The notes beneath the pieces are model-generated. The model ran no database searches, was not told the origin of the DNA, and saw only the letters and a list, made by a program, of their open reading frames with translations. Positions 16,846-23,293 of a stretch of 64,000 bases of DNA are shown here, piece by piece. Numbering within the stretch: position 1 is the stretch's first letter; every line of letters begins with the position of its first letter. The stretch is from Gemmatimonas sp. UBA7669 (lineage in GTDB: Bacteria > Gemmatimonadota > Gemmatimonadetes > Gemmatimonadales > Gemmatimonadaceae): positions 57,881 through 121,880 of the forward strand of contig NZ_DLHL01000054.1 in assembly GCF_002483225.1 (NCBI RefSeq), read 5' to 3'. Position numbers and translations under genes: made by a program.

Positions 16846-19625
16846 CCGGCCGCCACCAGCTTGCCCACGATCTCCGCCGCACCGGCGAGGGCTGCATCCA
16901 CCTGAGCGGGATCGACACCGGCCTGCGCCATATGTGGCTTGCCGCCGCCACGACCACCCACCGTCGCCGCCACATCACGCACCACAATGTCGGCGCGCAG
17001 TCCGCGATCTCTCGCGTCATCCGTGGCCACCGCGAGCAGCGCGCCCTTGCCATCGGCAAACGCGGCACCCAGCACGGCCACACCGCTGCCCAGTGCCTCG
17101 CGCACCGCGTCGCCGAGGGCCTGCAAGGCCTTGACGTCCGGCACGTCCACGCGAGCAGAGACCACACGCGTGCCGGCAATGTCGCTGGCCGCCGCCACCA
17201 GCTGCTGCGCCAAGCCACCACCGGTCGCACCACCGCGCATGGCTTCATCGAGACGCTTCTCGAGTTGCTTGCGCTCATCCATCAGGCCATCGAGCTTCTT
17301 TTCGATCTGCTCGAGACCCGAGGTGAGACCCGACATCGGCACCTTGAGACGCGACGCCACCTGCAGGAGCGCCCGCTCGCGATCGGCGAGGAACTGGAAG
17401 GCACGAGGGCCCGTGATGGCTTCGATGCGGCGCACGCCGGCCGCCACGCCGCTTTCGGACACGATGCGAATGAGGCCGATCTCCGCTGTGTTGCGCACGT
17501 GGGTGCCACCGCACAACTCGACAGAAAGTGCGGGAATCTCCACGACGCGCACGACGTCACCATACTTCTCGCCGAACAACGCCATGGCGCCGCGTGCGAC
17601 GGCATCGTTGTACGACTCTTCCTGAATGGTCACCGGCACGGACGCCCACACGCCGGCATTGGCATCGGCTTCAATGGCCGCCAACTGCTCTGCGGACAAC
17701 GGACCGTGGTGCGTGAAATCGAAACGCAAACGATCCGGCGCGACGAGCGAGCCCGCCTGATGCACATGATCGCCGAGGATCTTGCGCAGCGCGGCATGCA
17801 GGAGGTGCGTGGCCGTGTGATTGCGCTCCGTGTCCCGACGCCGATCCCGCGGCACCATCGCATGTGCGCGGCCAAAGGCTATCTCGCCCGTGGCTTCACC
17901 AATGGCCGCGATGCGCCCGTCCACCTTGCGCACTTCGTTGACGGCCACCGACCAGCCCTCACCGGTGATACGGCCGTGGTCACTGACCTGACCACCCGAT
18001 TCCGCGTAGAACGGCGATTCACGCAGCATCACAGCCACGCGACCGTCGGGCAGATGACGCACGGCCGTTACCAGCGTGTCCACCTCGATCACGTCGTAGC
18101 CCACGAAGCGACCCATGCCCGCTTCATGCTGCTGATCGTGCGTCCACAGTGTCGGGTCGGCAAAATCGTCGGCGCTGACCGCGATCTGCTTGCTCTTGCG
18201 CTCATCCTGCGACTGCTTGCGCTGCGCCTGCAACGCGCGCTCAAAACCGGCGATGTCGACAAGGTACCCGCGCTCGCGGGCCATCAGGTCGGTCAGATCG
18301 ATGGGGAAGCCGAAGGTGTCGTACAGACGGAAGGCGTCTTCACCCGAGAGCGTACCACGCATCGCCGTGCTGCCCTGCGTTGACGCGGCCGGCGCCAGCT
18401 CCTCGAAGCGCGACATGCCCGCATCGATGGTGGCGAGGAATCGCTCTTCTTCCGCGCGTGTGGTCTCGAGGATGTGCTTGCGACGCACATGCAGCTCGGG
18501 ATAGAGGTCGCGCATCGTGTCGATGAGCACCTCCACCACATGGACCAGCGTGGGCTCGCGTCGACCGAGCAACCAGGCGTGACGCACGGCGCGACGCAGG
18601 ATGCGACGCAGCACGTAGCCACGCCCTTCATTGCTCGGGAACACGCCGTCGGCAAGCAGGAAGCCCACCGCGCGCGCGTGGTCGGCGAGCACACGGAACG
18701 AGGCCGGATCGATGGGCCGCCCATCCTTGCCCACCGCGGTCCCCAGACCGACGCCCGGACGGTACGGATAGCCAATGCCCACCACGTCCTCCACCTTCTG
18801 AATCAGCGGGCGGAAGAGATCGGTGTGGAAGTTGTTGGTGACACCCTGCAGCACCGCCGCGATGCGCTCGAGTCCTGCACCGGTATCCACACTGGGCTTG
18901 GGCAGCGGGACCATCGTCCCATCCGCCTGCCGGTCAAACTGCATGAACACGAGATTCCAGATCTCGAGGAAACGACCCGCCTCGGCGCCTTCGACAAACG
19001 CGTCGAGCGAATAGTCCTGGATCTCAGTGTTGGTCCACTCGCCGCTTGCTCCCGACGGAAAGGCCCAGTCGGACGCCATGTGCGCGAGGTCCACGTAGAT
19101 CTCGGTGCAGGGACCGCAGGGCCCGGTGTCGGCCATCTGCCAGAAGTTGTCCTTGGCACCCAGCCCGTAGATGCGGTTGTCCGGCACGTTGGCCACTTCG
19201 CGCCAGAGCGCACGCGCCTCGTCGTCTTCATGGAAGACGGTCACCCGCAGATGCTCCCGGGGAATCTTCAGGTCTTCGGTGATGAACTCCCACGCGAACT
19301 TGATGGCGTCGCGCTTGAAGTAGTCGCCGAAGGAGAAATTCCCCAGCATCTCGAAGAACGTGTGGTGGCGGGCCGTATGCCCCACCTGCTCGAGATCGTT
19401 GTGCTTGCCACCGGCACGCACGCACTTCTGCGAAGTGGTGGCGCGACGCTTCCCCTCCGGCGGGTCCTCCATACCCAAGAAGACCTTCTTGAACTGGACC
19501 ATGCCGGCGTTGGTAAACAGCAAGGTCGGATCTTCGGCGGGCACCAGCGACGAGCTGGGGCGGATGGCGTGGCCGTTCTTCTCGAAGTAGGCCAGGAAGC
19601 GGGTGCGGATTTCGGCAGCGAGCAT
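16842..19625 (-). CDS. alaS: Alanyl-tRNA synthetase
   Basis: Class II aminoacyl-tRNA synthetase charging tRNA-Ala, with editing of mischarged Ser/Gly. The 927-residue product has the catalytic core (RPSSSLVPAEDPTLLFTNAG, TARHHTFFEMLGNFSFGDYF, DTGPCGPCTEIYVD, STGAGLER-like VDTGAGLERIAAVLQG). The editing-domain zinc motifs are HTATHLLHAAL and ELCGGTHV, and the C-Ala domain ends GGRGGGKPHMAQAG. The ATG at 19625 gives the standard MLAAEIRTRFLAYF start; the open frame continues to 19931 only as a shadow of recX. Classic recA-recX-alaS order. A TATATT box ends 8 nt before the ATG and no Shine-Dalgarno sequence is seen, so part of the message could be leaderless. Confidence 0.97.
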   Translation of the reverse strand: MLAAEIRTRFLAYFEKNGHAIRPSSSLVPAEDPTLLFTNAGMVQFKKVFLGMEDPPEGKRRATTSQKCVRAGGKHNDLEQVGHTARHHTFFEMLGNFSFGDYFKRDAIKFAWEFITEDLKIPREHLRVTVFHEDDEARALWREVANVPDNRIYGLGAKDNFWQMADTGPCGPCTEIYVDLAHMASDWAFPSGASGEWTNTEIQDYSLDAFVEGAEAGRFLEIWNLVFMQFDRQADGTMVPLPKPSVDTGAGLERIAAVLQGVTNNFHTDLFRPLIQKVEDVVGIGYPYRPGVGLGTAVGKDGRPIDPASFRVLADHARAVGFLLADGVFPSNEGRGYVLRRILRRAVRHAWLLGRREPTLVHVVEVLIDTMRDLYPELHVRRKHILETTRAEEERFLATIDAGMSRFEELAPAASTQGSTAMRGTLSGEDAFRLYDTFGFPIDLTDLMARERGYLVDIAGFERALQAQRKQSQDERKSKQIAVSADDFADPTLWTHDQQHEAGMGRFVGYDVIEVDTLVTAVRHLPDGRVAVMLRESPFYAESGGQVSDHGRITGEGWSVAVNEVRKVDGRIAAIGEATGEIAFGRAHAMVPRDRRRDTERNHTATHLLHAALRKILGDHVHQAGSLVAPDRLRFDFTHHGPLSAEQLAAIEADANAGVWASVPVTIQEESYNDAVARGAMALFGEKYGDVVRVVEIPALSVELCGGTHVRNTAEIGLIRIVSESGVAAGVRRIEAITGPRAFQFLADRERALLQVASRLKVPMSGLTSGLEQIEKKLDGLMDERKQLEKRLDEAMRGGATGGGLAQQLVAAASDIAGTRVVSARVDVPDVKALQALGDAVREALGSGVAVLGAAFADGKGALLAVATDDARDRGLRADIVVRDVAATVGGRGGGKPHMAQAGVDPAQVDAALAGAAEIVGKLVAAG

Positions 19626-19633
19626 ATCCGCAC

Positions 19634-19664
19634 AATATAGGCAATCAGTCGACGGTTTCGTCAG
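19634..19664 (-). promoter_or_regulatory. Possible alaS promoter within the recX-alaS spacer
   Basis: On the minus strand, CTGACG (19664-19659) and TATATT (19639-19634) are spaced by 19 bp. The -10 box ends 8 nt upstream of the alaS ATG. If used, transcription would begin at about the start codon. The spacing is long and the -35 match is 4/6, so this is tentative. Confidence 0.3.
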
Positions 19665-20442
19665 CGAGCCGCGCCTCGTCCTCGCCCTCCCAATCGGCGC
19701 CACTCTCGTCACGCGCCGACAGGACCTCCCGCGTGACATCACGCGCCACACCCCCGCCATAGCCACGGCGCTGCAGGAACCCCAGCAGCCGCCGCGTCGC
19801 GACATCGGGCGGCAAAGCCCTGAGCGCCCTCGCGCGTTTTTCTGCCACCGCTCGGCACGCCGCCCGTTCGTCGAAGTCGTCCTCCGCCATGGCCTCCTGC
19901 ACCGCCGCCTGCACCACACTGCCCGCCACACCCTTTCGCCGCAGGACCTGCGTCACTCGGCCCGGTGCCTCGCCGCGACGCAACCGCGCCGCCGCCTCCG
20001 CCTCGGCCACCTCATTGTCCGACAGCACGCCGCTGGCCTCGAGACGATCCAGCGCTTCACGAACCTGCAGCGCTCGTTCCGCGCCTTCCTCGGGCCTTGG
20101 CGCCGGCTGCCCCCGACGCAGTGGCGGACGCAGCAGACGCCGTTCCAGCTCCCGACGCGTGCGGCGCCCTCGCGCCAGCATGTCCAACGCTCGATCAGCC
20201 ATGGCGGTGACGGCCGACTCATGCAGCAACCGCTCCACGACCTCCGCTGACAACACTGCCCCGACGCGGGTGGCGCCACAATCCGACAGCACACCCACCC
20301 CAAGCACCAGGGTGCGGCCATCCGACATCTGCAGCAGGTAGCGCCCCGGACGACGTGGGGACTCGCGCAGGTCCTGGATGCGCAACGCGGGTGCGCTGTG
20401 TGCAGACGGTTCGCCCACCGTACCAAACCGTTCAGCGTTCAT
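19645..20442 (-). CDS. recX: Regulatory protein RecX
   Basis: Modulator of RecA filament activity. The 265-residue product contains three-helix RecX repeats: ALDMLARGRRTRRELERRLL, LDRLEASGVLSDNEVAEAEA, RGEAPGRVTQVLRRKGVAGS and RRLLGFLQRRGYGGGVARDV. An N-terminal ~65-residue extension (LLQMSDGRTLVLGVGVLSDC) and an acidic tail are additions. The ATG at 20442 lies 131 bp after recA. A terminator-like hairpin between them suggests that RecX is made at a much lower level than RecA, as in other bacteria. Confidence 0.9.
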   Translation of the reverse strand: MNAERFGTVGEPSAHSAPALRIQDLRESPRRPGRYLLQMSDGRTLVLGVGVLSDCGATRVGAVLSAEVVERLLHESAVTAMADRALDMLARGRRTRRELERRLLRPPLRRGQPAPRPEEGAERALQVREALDRLEASGVLSDNEVAEAEAAARLRRGEAPGRVTQVLRRKGVAGSVVQAAVQEAMAEDDFDERAACRAVAEKRARALRALPPDVATRRLLGFLQRRGYGGGVARDVTREVLSARDESGADWEGEDEARLADETVD

Positions 20443-20463
20443 CAGGAAGATTGGTTCCTTTCA

Positions 20464-20545
20464 GGGAAGAAAAAGAGTCGAGGGGCAACTCACGATGAGG
20501 AGTGGTGATCCGGGCACCACTTCCCACCGCGAGTCACCCCTCGAC
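20464..20545 (-). terminator. Intrinsic terminator/attenuator between recA and recX
   Basis: In the recA reading direction an 18-bp imperfect stem (arms 20545-20528 and 20494-20477, 15/18 matches, with G-U possible at others) encloses an inner GTGGTG/CACCAC hairpin. It is followed at once by a T-rich run (TCTTTTTCTTC, 20476-20466). It should end most recA transcripts and let a fraction read into recX and alaS. Confidence 0.75.
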
Positions 20546-20573
20546 CCGGGCTCAACGGTCCTCAACCAGCGAC

Positions 20574-21653
20574 CTACTCTTCTGTCTCCTCGGCGCCGGG
20601 CGCGGCCTCTGCCGCCTTGTTGACGCCAAGTACGACCTTCACCTTCTCCTCGACTTCAGCCATCAGCGCCGGGTTGTCCTTGAGGAACAACTTGGCATTC
20701 TCCCGACCCTGCCCAATGCGCTGCGAGCCGTAGCTGTACCACGCACCCGCCTTGTCGATGATGCCCGACTCGACACCGATATCGACCAGCAACGACGTAT
20801 GGCTGATGCCCTCGGCGTACATGATGTCGAATTCCGCCTGCTTGAACGGCGGCGCCACCTTGTTCTTCACGACCTTCACGCGCACGTGCGAGCCGATGAC
20901 GTCTTCCTTCTCCTTCACCGGGCCGATGCGGCGGATGTCGAGCCGAAGTGACGCGTAGAACTTGAGCGCCTTGCCACCCGTCGTGGTTTCCGGGTTGCCG
21001 AACATGACGCCGATCTTTTCGCGCAACTGGTTGATGAAAACCACCGACACCTTCGAACGGGCGATCGCACCGGTGAGCTTGCGCAGCGCCTGACTCATGA
21101 GGCGCGCCTGCAGGCCCACGTGCGAGTCGCCCATGTCGCCCTCGATTTCCGCCTTGGGCACCAGCGCCGCCACGGAGTCGATGACGATCACGTCGACCGC
21201 GCCCGAACGTACGAGGATCTCGCAGATCTCGAGTGCCTGCTCGCCTGTGTCCGGCTGCGAGATGAGCATGTTCTCGACGTCGACACCCAGCTTCTTGGCG
21301 TACTCGGTATCGAGCGCATGCTCGGCATCGATGTACGCCGCCACGCCACCGGCCCGCTGCGCGTTGGCCACCACGTGGAGACAGAGCGTGGTCTTGCCGC
21401 TGGACTCGGGGCCGTAGATCTCAGTGATGCGACCGCGCGGAATACCACCCACGCCGATGGCCGCATCAAGATTGATCGCGCCCGTCGGGATGGACTCGAC
21501 GCGCACTTTGGCGTCGGTCCCAAGGCGCATGATGGAGCCCTTGCCGCAGCTCTTTTCGATCTGCGCGACCGCGAGCGCCAGGGCCTTGCGCTTGTCGTCT
21601 GTGATTACCGAACCCGCCATAAGGACCGCCGTCGTGAGGGGTGAAGCCGCCAT
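20574..21653 (-). CDS. recA: Recombinase RecA
   Basis: DNA strand-exchange recombinase and co-protease for SOS repressors. The 359-residue product has Walker A GPESSGKTT near residue 81, Walker B VDVIVIDSVAAL, the DNA-binding loop L1 EIEGDMGDSHVGLQAR, L2 FINQLREKIGVMFGNPETTTG and an acidic C-terminus (EETEE). The ATG at 21653 has AGGG 2 nt upstream; an internal ATG at 21620 (MAGSVITDDKR) would also give a full RecA core. I see no E. coli-type (CTGT-N8-ACAG) or Gram-positive-type (GAAC-N4-GTTC) SOS box upstream. It is followed by a terminator and recX. Confidence 0.98.
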   Translation of the reverse strand: MAASPLTTAVLMAGSVITDDKRKALALAVAQIEKSCGKGSIMRLGTDAKVRVESIPTGAINLDAAIGVGGIPRGRITEIYGPESSGKTTLCLHVVANAQRAGGVAAYIDAEHALDTEYAKKLGVDVENMLISQPDTGEQALEICEILVRSGAVDVIVIDSVAALVPKAEIEGDMGDSHVGLQARLMSQALRKLTGAIARSKVSVVFINQLREKIGVMFGNPETTTGGKALKFYASLRLDIRRIGPVKEKEDVIGSHVRVKVVKNKVAPPFKQAEFDIMYAEGISHTSLLVDIGVESGIIDKAGAWYSYGSQRIGQGRENAKLFLKDNPALMAEVEEKVKVVLGVNKAAEAAPGAEETEE

Positions 21654-21705
21654 GCCCTGGCTCGCGAGAATCTAGGGCGAACGCGAGCAGGACCAAGACC
21701 CGAAT

Positions 21706-21734
21706 AAAGTACGAAGAAACTACGATGTGGACAA
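21706..21734 (-). promoter_or_regulatory. Candidate recA promoter
   Basis: On the minus strand TTGTCC (21734-21729) and TACTTT (21711-21706) are separated by exactly 17 bp, about 53 bp upstream of the recA ATG. The matches to consensus are 4/6 and 3/6. It lies in the only AT-richer stretch between yraN and recA. Confidence 0.35.
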
Positions 21735-21753
21735 CTCCCGCAAGTGCCCGAAT

Positions 21754-22119
21754 TTACGGCAGGGGGAAGGCGTTCGGCACATGCCTCACCCGGACAGATT
21801 GACCGGAAACGAGGATGCCGATGACGTCAAACCGATAATTCAGCGCTTCCGTGCCATATCTGGCGATCCAGACCCTGGCCGATCGGCAAAGCTCCCGCTG
21901 CTTCCGGGTGTGCACGGCCTCCACGGGCGAGCCGAACTGCTCCCCATGACGGGCCTTGACCTCCACAAAGGCCACCTCGGCGTTTCGGTGCACGATGAGA
22001 TCGATATCGCGGCGCCCGTCCCGAAAGCGATGCGCTACAATGGACCAGCCGTCGCGGCGCAACCAGCGCGCCGCGATACGCTCACCAAGGAGCCCGAAGT
22101 CCTGTCGCTGTTTCGTCAT
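21754..22119 (-). CDS. YraN family protein (UPF0102), putative endonuclease fold
   Basis: Small protein (121 residues) of the YraN/UPF0102 family, related to Holliday-junction resolvase and restriction-endonuclease folds. Catalytic-type residues are visible: GLLGERIAARWLRRDGWSIV, the RRDIDLIV aspartate and FVEVKAR (E-x-K). The biochemical role is not established. It is upstream of recA on the same strand, with 100 bp between them. Confidence 0.85.
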   Translation of the reverse strand: MTKQRQDFGLLGERIAARWLRRDGWSIVAHRFRDGRRDIDLIVHRNAEVAFVEVKARHGEQFGSPVEAVHTRKQRELCRSARVWIARYGTEALNYRFDVIGILVSGQSVRVRHVPNAFPLP

Positions 22120-22430
22120 GGCGCGAGTGTAGCACGCTTCGCTGCGACGTGTTGCACCAATTGCTTGCGCATTTCATCCTGGCGACGCACCGACGCACCG
22201 ACGCACCGGCACTCGATGATCTGGCGGGCTCGTTCACAGCTCACACAGAGAAGGAGAGGACGCAGAGACCGCAGAGAACATCAGTCTGGGTCCAACTTCC
22301 TCGACGCGGATGACACGGATGGGGCGGAAACGACACGGATGAACAACCTCTCAAGGCCGTTATCATTTCAACCCTGCGTGAGCAGCTGGCGATCCATCGC
22401 CACACACGACGCCCAGTGGCGAGCCGAGCG
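22120..22430. repeat. Gene-free region with short tandem and dispersed repeats
   Basis: No gene in this 311-bp stretch. It holds three exact copies of cgacgcac (22183-22206), a purine-rich stretch built on cacagagaa/cgcagagacc/cgcagagaac-like units (about 22242-22280), and two copies of gacacggatg (22312-22321 and 22332-22341). The sequence style differs from coding DNA around it. The cacagaga/cacggatg words resemble intergenic repeats I associate with other environmental genomes, but family membership cannot be tested here. Confidence 0.6.
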
Positions 22431-23204
22431 TCAGACTCCGCCGCGTGCGGCGATCATGAGGGCCGGGTCGTCGGAAATGATGCCCTGAATGCCCTGTCGC
22501 CAGAGGCGCTGCGCCTTGGCCGGCGAGTTGATGGTCCACACGTGGGTCACCACGCCATGCGGACGCGCGGCGCGTGCGATAGCCGACACCGGAACCGGAA
22601 TGCCGCGATGCTGCGGAGGAATGCAGAGTGCCTGGAACCATGGACGGGCAATGCGCTGACGCAGCAGCGCCGGCGCGAGCAGTCGCGCGACGTCGGGCGT
22701 ACTGGCACCGAGCGCGAACCCACCACCACGCAGATCCCGAGTGCTCGCCGGATCGAAGCCAGCCACGATGATACGTGACGCGAGGCCATGCCGGACGATC
22801 GCTCGGCGCAGCACCGGTGTGGCGGCTGGCGTCTTGATCTCCACGATGAGTGGCAAGGTGGGGGGGAGGGCCTCGATGACCGCGTCGAAGGTGGGGACGG
22901 TGACACCGCGTCCACGCCAGGGAAACGTCCGGCCGTCTTTCGTGAAGCGCGCACCGGCATCGAACTGCGATAGGTCCGCCGCCGTCAATGCGGCCACCGG
23001 CCCCTGCCCGTTGGTCGTGCGATCAAGCGTGGGGTCGTGCAGCACCACCAGCACGTCATCCCGCGTCACATGTACGTCGAACTCGAGTGCGTCCGCGCCA
23101 AGGGCCACGGCCTCGAGCATCGACGGGATGGTATTCTCGGGGGCGTGCGCGCGATTGCCGCGGTGGCCGATGACCGGTCGCGCGTGTGGGTCGAGCAGAA
23201 TCAT
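22431..23204 (-). CDS. Glycerophosphodiester phosphodiesterase
   Basis: GDPD/UgpQ-family enzyme cleaving glycerophosphodiesters to glycerol 3-phosphate and an alcohol. The 257-residue product has the catalytic signature IGHRGNRAHAPENTIPS, EFDVHVTRDDVLVVLHDPTL with the metal-binding residues, LIVEIK, and the C-terminal THVWTINSP. No signal peptide, so it is probably cytoplasmic. ATG at 23204; a GTG at 23228 is an alternative. It lies 89 bp downstream of the TonB-dependent receptor on the same strand; the two could form an uptake-plus-degradation unit, but this is only an inference from position. Confidence 0.9.
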   Translation of the reverse strand: MILLDPHARPVIGHRGNRAHAPENTIPSMLEAVALGADALEFDVHVTRDDVLVVLHDPTLDRTTNGQGPVAALTAADLSQFDAGARFTKDGRTFPWRGRGVTVPTFDAVIEALPPTLPLIVEIKTPAATPVLRRAIVRHGLASRIIVAGFDPASTRDLRGGGFALGASTPDVARLLAPALLRQRIARPWFQALCIPPQHRGIPVPVSAIARAARPHGVVTHVWTINSPAKAQRLWRQGIQGIISDDPALMIAARGGV

Positions 23205-23293
23205 GGGGAAAACATACCGGGGCAACACCCTGTGCAGGATGTCGCCCCGGTCAGAGGTGAGTCACGACGGCTCGGTGAGCCGTCCCCGATACA

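Noticed and set aside
19626..19931. N-terminal extension of alaS to 19931
   Set aside because: The extra 102 residues translate recX in another frame; the family start is the ATG at 19625.
22183..22206. Possible CRISPR-like repeat
   Set aside because: Units are only 8 bp, contiguous, without spacers; no cas genes in the window.
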